A DNA stretch of 51,397 bases from Planctomycetota bacterium (GCA_020848275.1 JADLAK010000069.1:1-51397), one strand, 5' to 3'. Shown: positions 1 to 9,088, numbered from the stretch's first letter. The notes: generated from the letters alone by a model not told the origin. Translations and numbers: made by a program.

Positions 1-3
1 GAA

Positions 4-125
4 TGCCTTTCGTAGCGCGGGCGTCTCGCCCGCAGTCGCGGGCCAAAGGCCTGCGACGATTGCGGCCAAGATGGCCGCGCTACCCGCAGGCTGGAAGCCT
101 GCATCAATCAAACTGACCCACTACC
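4..125. repeat. 122-bp repeat made of four hairpins (left copy)
   Basis: This 122-bp stretch is repeated base for base, in inverted orientation, at 51276-51397. It consists of four consecutive hairpins, each with a 3-nt loop: 17-33 (GCGGGCG, loop TCT), 36-56 (TCGCGGGCC, loop AAA, one G-T pair), 62-78 (GCGGCCA, loop AGA) and 86-102 (GCAGGCT, loop GGA). No open frame in it looks coding. It is most likely a dispersed intergenic repeat at which assembly stopped on both sides, not the end of a transposon. Confidence 0.85.
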
Positions 126-128
126 GAC

Positions 129-144
129 GCGACGCATGCGTCGC
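129..144. repeat. 16-bp perfect palindrome, GCATGC family
   Basis: GCGACGCATGCGTCGC reads the same on both strands. The same core recurs at 12241-12262, where the palindrome extends to 22 bp. Two copies in intergenic DNA suggest a small dispersed repeat family. Confidence 0.6.
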
Positions 145-195
145 CCCTACGGCGCATCGAAGTTACAATGACCCGTCAACCTTTACGGGTACATC

Positions 196-1263
196 GTGGC
201 GGGCGTCGTTCAATCAACGGTCATTCAATCGGCAGCCGCAACGCGGCAGCGCCCGGTCATTGGGTTGCTGCGCGGGCCAACCTTTGACGCTGTCCTGTTG
301 GTTGGCACGGTCGCGCTGGCGGTCGCGGGCGGGCTCACGCTCGCGGCGCGGCCCGACCTGTGGGAAGGCGCGGTGTTGCTGTTTTTGCTCGCGCTGGGGC
401 TGCATCACATCGTGGCGACCTACACGCGGCTGGTCTTCGACCGCGAAAGCTTCCGGCAGCACTGGATGCTGGTGACGATCCTGCCGGTGGTCGTGGTCGG
501 CGGCGTGGTTGCGAGCGCGTTCGTGATCGGTTTCTGGACGCTGCCGACGGCGTACTTTTACTGGCAGTCGTGGCACTTCGCGCGCCAGAGTTACGGCATG
601 GAGCGCATGTACTGGCGCAAGGCCGGCGGGCTGGGGCCGGATTGGGCCACGCGCGCCGTGATTTACGCCGTGCCGCTGTGGGCGATATTAAATCGCTCGT
701 TCCAGCGGCACTTCGAGTATCTCCGGATGGAAGTGCGCTGGCTGCCCGTCGATCAATGGATGGTGCTGCTGGCGGGCGGCGTGGCGCTCGGCTCGGTTGC
801 CGTCTGGGCGTTCACTCGCGTGGCGCTGGCGCGGCGCGAGCCGGCGAAGCTGGCGCATATGGGTTATTTGCTGACGCATGTCGGGATCTTCGCGTTCAGT
901 TACGCGGTGCTGGAAAACCCGGACCACGGCTGGCTCGCGGTCAGCATCTGGCACAGCCTTCAGTACCTGATGATCGTGTGGATGTACCACAACAACCGCT
1001 TCAAGGGCGGCGTCGACCCGAAGCATCGGTTCTTGTCGGCGCTGGCACAGCCGCGCAACTTGGTTGTGTACCTGGCGATTTGCATGGCGCTTGCGGCGGC
1101 GATTTACTTCGGCATCAAGGCTTCGGGCGATCTCATTAAATACAATGGCGTGGCGCTGCTGCTGATGTTGTACCCGGTAGTGAACTTCCACCATTACATT
1201 GTGGACGCGCTGATCTGGAAGCTGCGCAAGAAGCCGGTCGCGAGGCAGTTGGGGCTCGAATAG
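196..1263 (+). CDS. polytopic membrane protein with conserved-looking His motifs
   Basis: A 355-residue protein with about eight hydrophobic segments. Histidines lie at or near the membrane faces: LGLHHIVATY (about residues 68-77), YWQSWHFARQSYGM (about 122-135), SIWHSLQYLMIVW (about 252-264) and NFHHYIVDALIWK near the C-terminus. Such His clusters in a membrane protein suggest metal or heme ligation. The layout is loosely like Brp/Blh-type or other His-rich integral membrane oxygenases, but I do not recognise the family with certainty. The start is the GTG at 196, chosen because it lies just past the repeat DNA. No strong ribosome binding site is visible, so the first residues are uncertain. 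The gene stands alone, with a hairpin repeat immediately downstream at 1280. Confidence 0.75.
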   Translation: MAGVVQSTVIQSAAATRQRPVIGLLRGPTFDAVLLVGTVALAVAGGLTLAARPDLWEGAVLLFLLALGLHHIVATYTRLVFDRESFRQHWMLVTILPVVVVGGVVASAFVIGFWTLPTAYFYWQSWHFARQSYGMERMYWRKAGGLGPDWATRAVIYAVPLWAILNRSFQRHFEYLRMEVRWLPVDQWMVLLAGGVALGSVAVWAFTRVALARREPAKLAHMGYLLTHVGIFAFSYAVLENPDHGWLAVSIWHSLQYLMIVWMYHNNRFKGGVDPKHRFLSALAQPRNLVVYLAICMALAAAIYFGIKASGDLIKYNGVALLLMLYPVVNFHHYIVDALIWKLRKKPVARQLGLE

Positions 1264-1279
1264 TCGATGTTGTGAACGC

Positions 1280-1357
1280 GAGCCCATCGCGTTAGCGATG
1301 GGATAGAACCAAAATCGAACGTCCGTGGCTGCATCCCACCGTTTACACGGTGGGCTC
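1280..1357. repeat. 78-bp hairpin repeat, GCCCAYYGCG family, copy 1
   Basis: The ends are complementary (GAGCCCATCGCG... against ...ACACGGTGGGCTC), and each arm contains its own small hairpin (GCCCATCGCGTTAGCGATGGG type). Related copies lie at 14415-14485 and 27553-27630. The right arm encodes the last residues (EPTV) and the stop codon of the PAP2 gene on the minus strand. Confidence 0.8.
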
Positions 1358-2377
1358 AGGTTTAACCGTCCCGTCCCACCAACGAATAATTGGTCCTGCG
1401 ATCAAAAACACGACCGGCACGATCGCGATGCCGACCACGACATCGATCGCGTGGTGGTAGCCCAGGTAAATCGTTGCGGCGATCACGCCCGCGACACACG
1501 GCGCATACGCCAGCCCGATTACGCGCTGATGTTTCAGCGCAAATACCAAACACACCAGCCCCATCGCGGTGTGGCCGGATGGAAAGGCATCCCAACGGAT
1601 TACTTCGACCGAATTAATAAATCGCGCAACGGTCTCGGCGCCAAACCAGCCCGGCTCAACCGGCAGCCACGCTTCCGGTCCGCCAAAGGCGCGGGGACTT
1701 GTGGCGGGAATCAGGATGTGCCCGAGATACGTGAGGAACAGACAGGTCATTGCCAGCGCCGATCCCTCGCGCACCAGCTTCCACTGGCCGCGAAACAACG
1801 GCGGCAACACGGCGACGCCCGGCGAAAGGTAATAACCGACGTACAACCACATCAGCACGCCCGTCAGCCACGGCTGCTGGTAGTCGCGGACGGCCTGCGG
1901 CAAGTACACGCCGAGCAGGCGAACTTCCAGCGCGCGCAGTTCGAGATCCCACCAGGTTGCGGCGGGGTCATAACTCGCCGCGGGATCAAAAGCCGGGTGG
2001 GCAGACGGGTTCGGCGCGCCGGAAACGCCCGCGATGAAAGCGCCCAGCAACTGAAACACCGTGGGGACCAGCACCAGGGGGGACAGGCTGAAGACGAAAT
2101 TCAGGGCGGTGAGTGCTTTCGAACTCGGTTTGCCCGACGCCATTTTCCGGTGATGCGCCAGGGCGCCGCGTTGCAGCAACAGGTAAGCGGCGATCAGGCC
2201 GGCGAAGTAGAGCGCAAGTGTCGGCAACGGCTGTCGCGCCCAGTGGTACCCTCCCGGTGTGGAATGGATGTAGTGGGGGAGGCCGAAGCTTGCGACAATG
2301 GTCCACAGCAACAGCGCGCCGACGAATCCCAGATAAAGGATGTCCTGGGCAAAGAAGTTGCGCCGCAAGAAGTTCAT
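1343..2377 (-). CDS. PAP2-superfamily membrane phosphatase or phosphotransferase
   Basis: A 344-residue polytopic membrane protein. It has the second and third PAP2 signature motifs: FPSGHTA (about residue 265) and YLGYHHAIDVVVG (about 306-318), whose histidines and aspartate form the phospho-transfer site. The first KxxxxxxRP motif is not seen, which fits the inositol-phosphorylceramide-synthase-like branch (PAP2_3) better than classical phosphatidate phosphatases. The likely role is phospholipid or undecaprenyl-type phosphate hydrolysis or head-group transfer at the membrane; the substrate cannot be read from sequence. Its last four codons and TAA stop lie inside the hairpin repeat 1280-1357, so the native C-terminus has probably been replaced. 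It is divergent from the gene at 2434. Confidence 0.85.
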   Translation of the reverse strand: MNFLRRNFFAQDILYLGFVGALLLWTIVASFGLPHYIHSTPGGYHWARQPLPTLALYFAGLIAAYLLLQRGALAHHRKMASGKPSSKALTALNFVFSLSPLVLVPTVFQLLGAFIAGVSGAPNPSAHPAFDPAASYDPAATWWDLELRALEVRLLGVYLPQAVRDYQQPWLTGVLMWLYVGYYLSPGVAVLPPLFRGQWKLVREGSALAMTCLFLTYLGHILIPATSPRAFGGPEAWLPVEPGWFGAETVARFINSVEVIRWDAFPSGHTAMGLVCLVFALKHQRVIGLAYAPCVAGVIAATIYLGYHHAIDVVVGIAIVPVVFLIAGPIIRWWDGTVKPEPTV

Positions 2378-2433
2378 CGCGCCAACCCTACTGAAGCCGG
2401 GCTGCGCGGTTAAGGAAATTCATCGGGCGGGGC

Positions 2434-3105
2434 ATGGTGGAGCACACCATGACGACCAAGCGCAAACCGGGCCTGCGTCGGTTCCTGTATGAAAACTCGC
2501 TGTCGATCGTGATGCTGGGGTTGTTTGTGTTGTTTCTGGCCGGGCAACTGGTGTTTGGCTGGATGGAATACAACAGCTCGCATCCGCTGGCGTTGTCGGA
2601 GTACGTGACGTCGGGCGAGTTCATCGAGGCGACGTTCGAAAATTGGGAGAGCGAGTTTTTGCAAATGGCGGTGTTCGTGATTTTGACCAAGTGGCTGCGC
2701 CAGTGGGGGTCGTCGGAGTCCAAGCCGCCCTACGGAAAGGACGCTGTCGACGAAGATCCGCGCAAGCACCGTCACGATCCCAAGGCGCCGTGGCCGGTGC
2801 GAAAGGGTGGCCTGGTGCTGAGACTTTACGAACACTCGTTGTCGGCGTCGCTGCTGCTGCTGTTTGCCTTCTCGTTTGGCATGCACGCGCTGGGCGGGGC
2901 GCGCCAGCAGATCGAGGAAGGCCGGGCGATAACGACGCTTCAATACATGGCCACCCCCAAGTTCTGGTTCGAGTCGTTCCAGAACTGGCAAAGCGAGTTT
3001 TTATCGGTCGGAGCCCTGATCCTGCTTTCGATCTACTTGCGGGAGCGCGGGTCGCCGCAATCCAAGCCAGTCGCCAAGGAACATTGGAAGAGTGAAGATG
3101 AATGA
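2434..3105 (+). CDS. DUF6766-like membrane protein with internal duplication
   Basis: A 223-residue protein built from two copies of one unit. Unit 1 runs from LYENSLSIV to WGSSESKP (about 17-99). Unit 2 runs from LYEHSLSAS to RGSPQSKP (about 131-214). Each unit has a hydrophobic helix, a NWESEFLQ/NWQSEFLS motif, a second helix and a RxxGSxxSKP ending, giving four membrane helices. This matches my memory of the DUF6766 family, often found near stress genes, with no known function. The linker (about 100-128) is charged and His/Asp-rich. The start ATG at 2434 is assumed; an in-frame ATG five codons later is an alternative. Confidence 0.8.
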   Translation: MVEHTMTTKRKPGLRRFLYENSLSIVMLGLFVLFLAGQLVFGWMEYNSSHPLALSEYVTSGEFIEATFENWESEFLQMAVFVILTKWLRQWGSSESKPPYGKDAVDEDPRKHRHDPKAPWPVRKGGLVLRLYEHSLSASLLLLFAFSFGMHALGGARQQIEEGRAITTLQYMATPKFWFESFQNWQSEFLSVGALILLSIYLRERGSPQSKPVAKEHWKSEDE

Positions 3106-3233
3106 TATAAATCTCTTAATCTCAGAATAATCCTAGTGGTCGCTAACCTTGATGCAGGGCCGGTTTGCAGGAAAATCGACGTAAGTCTTGCACAGGTTGC
3201 ATGTTGAGACTGAAGCGTGCGAAAAGATTGTCG

Positions 3234-3261
3234 TTGACCCCGTCAAATTGCCGACTACTAT
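3234..3261 (+). promoter_or_regulatory. candidate sigma-70 promoter for accD
   Basis: TTGACC at 3234-3239 and TACTAT at 3256-3261 are separated by 16 bp. Predicted transcription would start near 3268, leaving a leader of about 28 nt before the accD start codon. Position and spacing fit, but the boxes are only partial matches. Confidence 0.4.
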
Positions 3262-3295
3262 CTGAGGCTTCCCGTTAGTTCCGAAGGGAGGGACT

Positions 3296-4204
3296 ATGAG
3301 GTGGGCTTTGGGTTCTAAACGCGGTGCACCAGACGGTTTGTGGATGCGATGCGATGCCTGCGAGGGCATGGTCTATCGCAAGGTCGTCGAGGAAGCGCAT
3401 CATGTTTGTCCTGAATGCGGGTTTCACTTCCGCATCACCGCTGAACAACGGATCGGCTACCTGCTCGACCCCGAATCGTTCAGCGTCCTGTTTGACAACC
3501 TCGAATCGATCGACGCCCTGAATTTCAAGGGCAAGAAGAGCTACAAAGACAAACTCGCCCAGGCCCAGAAGAACACCGGCCTGCGCGAAGCGGCGCACTT
3601 CGGCACCGGCAGCATGGGCGGCCAGAAGGTCGTGTTCGGCGTTATCGACGCCAACTTCATCATGGGCAGCATGGGCAGCGTGGTCGGCGAGAAAATCGCC
3701 AGGGCGGCCGAAACTGCTCGCAAGGAAAGACTTCCGCTCATCATCGTCAGTGGTTCGGGCGGCGGCGCGCGCATGGAAGAGGGCATCCTGAGCCTGTTCC
3801 AGATGGCCAAGACCTCGGCGGCCATCAAACGCCTGCAGGATGACGGCGGCATCTATATTGCGGTGCTGACTAACGCGACCATGGGCGGCAGCATGGCGAG
3901 CTGGGCCAGCCTCGGCGATGTGATTGTCGCCGAACCGCAGGCGCTGCTTGGCTTTGCCGGCCCGCGCGTGATTGCGCAGACGGTGCGTCAGGAGCTGCCC
4001 TCGGGCTTCCAGACGTCGGAATTCCTGCTTGAGCACGGCTTTGTCGACCAGGTGGTGTCGCGCAAGGACCTGCGCCAGCGCCTGACTTCGCTGCTGCGCT
4101 ACATGGTCAAGGACATGGCGGCCTTCAGCAAGAACGGCGTGACCAAGTCGACGGGCAAAATCGACAAGGCAACTGCGCCGGTCGAACTCGCCGCCAAGAA
4201 GTAG
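3296..4204 (+). CDS. accD: acetyl-CoA carboxylase carboxyltransferase subunit beta
   Basis: A 302-residue carboxyltransferase beta subunit, which with AccA transfers the carboxyl group from biotin to acetyl-CoA to make malonyl-CoA, the first committed step of fatty acid synthesis. The N-terminal four-Cys zinc finger is present (Cys19, Cys22, Cys38, Cys41, in MRCDAC and VCPECGFHF), followed by a crotonase-fold core with SGSGGGARMEEG and TNATMGGSMASWASLGD, typical of AccD. Length is normal. The start follows a strong binding site, GGGAGGG at 3286-3292. The gene is monocistronic here: a candidate promoter lies at 3234 and a strong hairpin terminator follows at 4223. accA is not in the window. 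Confidence 0.97.
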   Translation: MRWALGSKRGAPDGLWMRCDACEGMVYRKVVEEAHHVCPECGFHFRITAEQRIGYLLDPESFSVLFDNLESIDALNFKGKKSYKDKLAQAQKNTGLREAAHFGTGSMGGQKVVFGVIDANFIMGSMGSVVGEKIARAAETARKERLPLIIVSGSGGGARMEEGILSLFQMAKTSAAIKRLQDDGGIYIAVLTNATMGGSMASWASLGDVIVAEPQALLGFAGPRVIAQTVRQELPSGFQTSEFLLEHGFVDQVVSRKDLRQRLTSLLRYMVKDMAAFSKNGVTKSTGKIDKATAPVELAAKK

Positions 4205-4222
4205 CTTCCTCTATTAACTGAA

Positions 4223-4248
4223 CCGGGGCCCTTTAAAAGGGGCCCCGG
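4223..4248. terminator. bidirectional hairpin terminator
   Basis: A 9-bp perfect GC stem (CCGGGGCCC / GGGCCCCGG) encloses TTTAAAAG, which can extend the stem further. It lies between the converging ends of accD and the lipoprotein gene at 4254, so it can serve both. Confidence 0.75.
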
Positions 4249-4253
4249 CATTG

Positions 4254-4964
4254 TTATCGGCGCGGCAGTCGCCAGTTCAGGGCCGGTTGCGCGTCGGTTC
4301 CCCAGCCGACCAGGACTTCCTTGGTCGAACCCTGCGGCGATTCCTCAGTCGACATCACCTTGCGGTGGAACCAGCCGTCGTTCGCCAGCCACTCGCAACG
4401 CGTGTACTTGCCGGCATTCATCGTTGTCCGGCGCATCGTCCCGGACCAACTCTTGCCGGCTATCACCAGCCCCGAGAACGGCGTTTCCGTGACGCCCGGA
4501 GCAAGCATCGTCGAGCCGTCGCCGGTCTCGAGCCCCGGCCACTTGGCGACGCGCTGCTCAATGGGCCGCTCGCCGCTTACGCCAACCCAGGCGCGCTCGA
4601 CCCGACGGAAGTTCGCCCTGGCCAGCGACGGATTCAAGCGGTCAAGCGATGGATCCACCAGGGAAGCGAACACCATCGAGTCGCGGACATTTTCGACCAG
4701 CAGCCGGTCGCCCTCCTGCCCGACGACCTGGTAACGGGAAGTCGACTCTTTAACCGTCCGCTGGCCCTTGCGGTTGGTGCTGACCTCGACCGCGCGAGTT
4801 TCCCACCACTGGCCCAGCGCCGCGCCCTCGTGAAGAAAATCGACAGGCTGCGCCTCGGTTGCGGCGATCATCAAGGTCGCGAGCTCCGAGCCATCCATCA
4901 TCACGTTGATCGAGCAACCGCTCAGCGCGCACAACAACAAACCCACTACGGCCAAGTGTCTCAT
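4254..4964 (-). CDS. lipoprotein of unknown function
   Basis: A 236-residue protein with a short signal peptide and a lipobox ending LSGC, so lipidation is expected at Cys17. The mature part is soluble, with no recognised domain. It seems to contain two beta-rich halves with WWETRAVEVSTNRKGQRTVKE and WSGTMRRTTMNAGKYTRCEW, a pattern sometimes seen in exported proteins that track a measured value. The start ATG at 4962-4964 is preceded by GAAAGGAG (4971-4978). An upstream in-frame extension is possible but would run through the neighbouring gene and lose the signal peptide. It lies 22 bp after the sigma-factor fusion gene on the same strand, so the two are probably one operon and the lipoprotein may act with that protein's extracytoplasmic domains. 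Confidence 0.8.
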   Translation of the reverse strand: MRHLAVVGLLLCALSGCSINVMMDGSELATLMIAATEAQPVDFLHEGAALGQWWETRAVEVSTNRKGQRTVKESTSRYQVVGQEGDRLLVENVRDSMVFASLVDPSLDRLNPSLARANFRRVERAWVGVSGERPIEQRVAKWPGLETGDGSTMLAPGVTETPFSGLVIAGKSWSGTMRRTTMNAGKYTRCEWLANDGWFHRKVMSTEESPQGSTKEVLVGWGTDAQPALNWRLPRR

Positions 4965-4986
4965 GGCGTCGTCTCCTTTCAGTACG

Positions 4987-7900
4987 TTAGCGAACCAGCG
5001 TGATTTCCTGCTCGAGGTTGCTGCTTCGCGCGACGGTGACGTACACCTCAAGGGGTTGATAACCCTCAAGCGTGACGACAATGCGGTAGGTCCCGCCCGG
5101 CAGCGGCGACAACTTGATGGCCTTGCCCGCCGCGGTCTCGGGCTCGATGCCAAAGGCGCTGGTCAGGTCTGCGCCAAGCGGCACAAGCTTGTTGTCGGCG
5201 TCGAACACCTGGACTTTGGCCTTCTGCACCGTGGCGGCATCGAGTTCGGCGTTGTTGACCTTGAGCTTGATGGTCGCCGCGCGTTGCAAAGTGACATCGA
5301 GGTTGGTCGTTTCGCCTTCCTTGATCGTCGCGCTGCCGGACCACTTCTCCATATGCATCCCGACCAGTTCAACGCCGTATTCGCCCGCAGGCAGCGAAGG
5401 AACTACCTGGGCCGCGCCCTTGGCGAAGGTGGGCAGGCGTTGTCCGTCGGTAAAGGGCACGTCCTTGCCCTTGGCATCGCGCAAGGTCAGCAGCATCAGG
5501 CCCGAGATCACGGAGGTTTCGACAATCGGGCCCGCGGTATCTTCGCCAAGGATGTCCTTGACCACGAGGTGAAGCGTGCCGGACTTGCCGCCCAGCGTGA
5601 AGTCGACGACCTTGGCGCCGTCGAGTACTTGTTCCTGCGACACCGGGGGCATGTCGGGCGCTGTCGCCGTGATCAGGTACTTGCCACCCGCCAGAAGGTC
5701 CGCCTTGAACCTGCCCTCGGCGTCGCAGGCAAGCGTCCAGCTTGCCATCATCGCCACCGGGTCGACGCCCGCGCTGTCGTCCAGCACGTGGCTCAGGCGC
5801 ACTTTGACCTTCGTGTAGGAAAACCCATCCGGCTTCGCGGCCAGCCGCACCGTGCCGCTCAAGGAAGCTGCGGGATAATCGCGTTCGACGCGGACGGAGG
5901 GGTTATCTTTGTCGACGGTGACGGTTTCGCGGAAGAAACGCTTGGGGTGGTATTTGTTGTCGGCAAACCAGAGGTAGTAGACGCCGGGCTCGACATTGGC
6001 GAGTTCGAAGTTGCCTTCCTTGTCGATTGCCGCGCTGCGCATCGAAGCCATGTCGCCGCACTTGAGCAACACGGCTTCCTTGAACTCCGACTTGCCTCCG
6101 ACGGTGGCGCGGCCGCTGATTCCGGAGCCGGCGCTCTGCGAGAAATCGAGGTTCTTCTCCACCTTGGCGCCCTCGGCGATATTGACTGCCCGCGAGGCCA
6201 GTTGCGTCGCGCTCATCAGTTCGCCGTCGCCGGCGACGCGGAGGTAATAGCTTCCAGCGGCGACGTCCTCGAAGCGATAGTTGCCGTCGGGGTTGACGAC
6301 AGCGTCGAGTTCGCTGGAGTAGGAGTACGTCGTCAGGCTGTAACGGCCGAGGCTGATCTTGAGCCCCGATGCGGGTTTGCCCTCGCGGTCAAGCACGCGG
6401 CCATAAACCAGGCCGCCCGCCGCGAGGTTGATGTCGGCTTCGGTCACGGCGTTTTCGCGCACGTCCACGCCGTTGCGGACGCTCGTGCGATCGCCCAGCC
6501 GCACCGCGACGGTCCAGCTTCCCGGCGGCACAAACGCGACCTCGTAGCGTCCAAGATGGTCGACAATGGCGTAATAGCGGGAGCGGATCTCGGCGCCGCC
6601 GGCCGTTTTGCCGGCGATCACGTGGACTTCCAGTTGTTGCGGCGCGCCGGTAGCGCCCAGTTCGCCGGCCGTGGGCGCGCGGCCTGCGACCGTCACCTTG
6701 CCGCGCAAGCCGCTGCAGGATGCCGTGAGGGTGATAGTGACGTCGGCGGGTTGGCCCGCGGCCACGGTTACGGTGGCGCGTCCCTGCCCGTGCGTGCGGT
6801 GGGTCGCCAGGATCTGCCAGGCGCCTGGTGCGAGGTCGAGCATGAACTCGCCCGCGCTTTCAGTGTGGGAGTACTTCGTCTCGCTCGAACCTTGTTTGGT
6901 CGCGGTCACGGAAACGCCGGCCAAGGCACCTTCGGGCCCGATCACGCGGCCAGTGACGGCATTAGCTGCGGCGAGCGTCACGACGCCGAGGTCAAGGTCC
7001 TTGCCTTCGACCGGGGAGAACTCGCAGACCGCGCTGCCGCGGTTAGTCGTAAGTGCGATGGACGAAACTCCGGGATGCAGGCCCGCCATGATGAAGCGGC
7101 CGTCTGCGGTCGGGCTGAGATAGTAGTACATTTTTATCGGGCCGACCGGTTCCGAGCCGGGAATGATTATCATCGCCTCGACCTGCACAGAGGCAACCGG
7201 CGGCGAGGTCTTGAAGGTCAGCAGCGCACCGTCGTATTGAAGCGTGATCGGCCCGGCGCTCAGCCCTTCGGCTACGGTGGCGCTCCCGGAAAGCATCAGG
7301 TTCTCCGCATGGTAGTCGGCATGGTCGCGACCGCGGCCGGCAAGTTTGTTCACGATTGCCACCGAGTAGTCGCCCTCGGCAATGCCGTCGAAGACGAAGA
7401 GGCCGTCGGCTCCTGTCTTCCTGGTATGTGTCTCGGGCATGATGAAAGGCAGTGAACGGGAATTTCCCGTCAGCATGGACCCCAGGGAGACTTCGATGCC
7501 GGCGACGGGCTTGTCAGTGCCGCGGTAGACGACAACGCCATGTATCTTCGCGGGGCGGCTCATCACGATGTCCACGCCGTCCTGCGAAACACCGTCAAGC
7601 ACCCACAGGTCGCGTGTTTTTGCGGCGGCGAATTCCGGCCGCGCTCCGCGCACGGCTGCGGCGCGGGCGTGCAGCACGAAATACACCGGGCCTTCCAGCC
7701 GGGCGGTGATGACGGAGAGGTCGAGCGAGTAGCGGCCGTTGTCGTCGGTGATTGCGCTGCCCGAGGGGCGGTCGAGGGTCGTGCCGCCTTCGACGTCCCA
7801 AAGCAACTGCGGAATGTAGGAGGGCCCAAACGCCTGAACGTCAACCCCGGCAATGCCCTTGAGCGCCTTGTCGGTGACCCGACCGCTGATCTTCGCCTTG

Positions 7901-8880
7901 ACGGTGCGCGCTGTCGGTGCCGGCGCGGGTATCGGCCCGGCGACGTCGGGCGGCGTCCGTTCAGCCTTGGGCATCGTGGTGGTCCCGCTGTCAGCGGGGG
8001 TCTTGGCGACAGTCGCGCCGGAATCTTTGCGCGTGTCTCGGGCATTCTCGCCGCCGCGGTCGCGCGTGCCGGCCACGTCCTTGACCGCAATCGTTTCGGG
8101 CTCGTTGTTGGCTTGTGTTGCGGCGTTCTGCGCGCGGGCCGAGTTGTGGAGAAAGAAGGCGCCCGTGCCGCCGCCCGCCAGTAATAGAAGAAGGATGATC
8201 GCGATTGCCGTGCCGCTGAGAGTCTTGGTTCCGATAGCTGCCATGACTGCCGTCTCCACGCTGTAGGCCAGGGAAGTGGGAACGGCGACGGGTGTGAACG
8301 GTGTTTGCGCTTTGCCGAGAAGGTCCGCGAGGTCAATGCCGACGGGCAGCGCGAGGCTGACGCCAAGCCGCTCGCGCAGACGCTCAAGGGCGCTGCGCTG
8401 GCGCGTACTGACGGTGCCCTCGGGCACGCTTAGCGTATCGGCGGTCTCGGCCAGCGTCAGCCCGTGCTCAAAGCGCAGCAGCAGCGGCTCTTTGAGGTCG
8501 TCGGGCAGGTTGTGGACGAGTTGCCAGGCTTCGCGCGCCATGGCGGCCTGCAATGGATCGCCGCTTTGGGTGTGTGTCGGCATGGCTTGACCTTCGCGTG
8601 CCCTTCGCAGCTTGTCGTCGCGCAGCGCGTTCTTTGCCAGGTTGCTGGCCATGCGATAGCAATAGCCGCGCAACGTTCCGCCGGTTTGCAGTTTGCCGCG
8701 CGAACGAAACAGCCGGATGAACGTCTGCTGGATGACGTCCTGGGCGGTTTGCGGGTCGCGGACGATGCTGGAAACATAGCGGAACAAGGGTTCGGAAAGC
8801 GCCTGGACGAGGCCGCGGAAGGCCTCGGGTTCTCCCGCGCGCACGGCGTTCAGCAGATGTTCGACGTCGGCTGTGTGCAT
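4987..8880 (-). CDS. ECF sigma factor fused to membrane helix and carboxypeptidase-regulatory-like domain array
   Basis: A 1297-residue fusion. Residues about 15-95 are sigma region 2 (DVIQQTFIRLFRSRGKL, RGYCYRMASNLAKNALRD). About 118-172 are region 4 with the DNA-binding helix-turn-helix (LTLAETADTLSVPEGTVSTR). One transmembrane helix follows at about 224-244 (GTAIAIILLLLLAGGG), then a Thr/Pro/Ala-rich linker and seven or eight beta-sandwich repeats of carboxypeptidase-regulatory type (openings ISGRVTD, IHGVVVY, VTGRVIG, VYGRVLD, ISGRATV, LSGTVRL). The sigma part would be cytoplasmic and the repeats outside the membrane, linking an external signal to transcription without a separate anti-sigma factor. 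Such fusions are known mainly from Planctomycetota. I prefer the ATG at 8880; a GTG at 8904 would add eight residues. Neither has a clear ribosome binding site. Confidence 0.9.
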   Translation of the reverse strand: MHTADVEHLLNAVRAGEPEAFRGLVQALSEPLFRYVSSIVRDPQTAQDVIQQTFIRLFRSRGKLQTGGTLRGYCYRMASNLAKNALRDDKLRRAREGQAMPTHTQSGDPLQAAMAREAWQLVHNLPDDLKEPLLLRFEHGLTLAETADTLSVPEGTVSTRQRSALERLRERLGVSLALPVGIDLADLLGKAQTPFTPVAVPTSLAYSVETAVMAAIGTKTLSGTAIAIILLLLLAGGGTGAFFLHNSARAQNAATQANNEPETIAVKDVAGTRDRGGENARDTRKDSGATVAKTPADSGTTTMPKAERTPPDVAGPIPAPAPTARTVKAKISGRVTDKALKGIAGVDVQAFGPSYIPQLLWDVEGGTTLDRPSGSAITDDNGRYSLDLSVITARLEGPVYFVLHARAAAVRGARPEFAAAKTRDLWVLDGVSQDGVDIVMSRPAKIHGVVVYRGTDKPVAGIEVSLGSMLTGNSRSLPFIMPETHTRKTGADGLFVFDGIAEGDYSVAIVNKLAGRGRDHADYHAENLMLSGSATVAEGLSAGPITLQYDGALLTFKTSPPVASVQVEAMIIIPGSEPVGPIKMYYYLSPTADGRFIMAGLHPGVSSIALTTNRGSAVCEFSPVEGKDLDLGVVTLAAANAVTGRVIGPEGALAGVSVTATKQGSSETKYSHTESAGEFMLDLAPGAWQILATHRTHGQGRATVTVAAGQPADVTITLTASCSGLRGKVTVAGRAPTAGELGATGAPQQLEVHVIAGKTAGGAEIRSRYYAIVDHLGRYEVAFVPPGSWTVAVRLGDRTSVRNGVDVRENAVTEADINLAAGGLVYGRVLDREGKPASGLKISLGRYSLTTYSYSSELDAVVNPDGNYRFEDVAAGSYYLRVAGDGELMSATQLASRAVNIAEGAKVEKNLDFSQSAGSGISGRATVGGKSEFKEAVLLKCGDMASMRSAAIDKEGNFELANVEPGVYYLWFADNKYHPKRFFRETVTVDKDNPSVRVERDYPAASLSGTVRLAAKPDGFSYTKVKVRLSHVLDDSAGVDPVAMMASWTLACDAEGRFKADLLAGGKYLITATAPDMPPVSQEQVLDGAKVVDFTLGGKSGTLHLVVKDILGEDTAGPIVETSVISGLMLLTLRDAKGKDVPFTDGQRLPTFAKGAAQVVPSLPAGEYGVELVGMHMEKWSGSATIKEGETTNLDVTLQRAATIKLKVNNAELDAATVQKAKVQVFDADNKLVPLGADLTSAFGIEPETAAGKAIKLSPLPGGTYRIVVTLEGYQPLEVYVTVARSSNLEQEITLVR

Positions 8881-9052
8881 CGCGGGTCCGGTATTACGGT
8901 TCACTGTCGCCGTTATTAGAGCATCGCCGGTGACCTTCGTCGCCGCGCAATGCTCTTACGCCACCACTACCCGGCAGGCGGTCGGACCCATTTGGAAAAT
9001 TGGCCGGGGCCTGCTCTCGATGGCACGAGGCGAGACTCCGGTCATTTTGTTT

Positions 9053-9079
9053 TTGCGTATTTTATATATTAGTTATAAT
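9053..9079 (+). promoter_or_regulatory. AT-rich promoter candidate with TATAAT box
   Basis: In a GC-rich window, 9045-9090 is conspicuously AT-rich. TATAAT lies at 9074-9079, with TTGCGT at 9053-9058 (15-bp spacing) as a possible -35. Transcription would begin about 9085, only a few bases before the ATG at 9089. There is no Shine-Dalgarno sequence, so the message may be leaderless. Confidence 0.5.
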
Positions 9080-9088
9080 TTGGTTATT

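Noticed and set aside
4906..7455. 849-codon open frame on the plus strand
   Set aside because: Antisense to the sigma/carboxypeptidase-regulatory fusion; long open frames opposite high-GC genes are common, and the translation has no domain and an Arg/His/Gly-biased composition.
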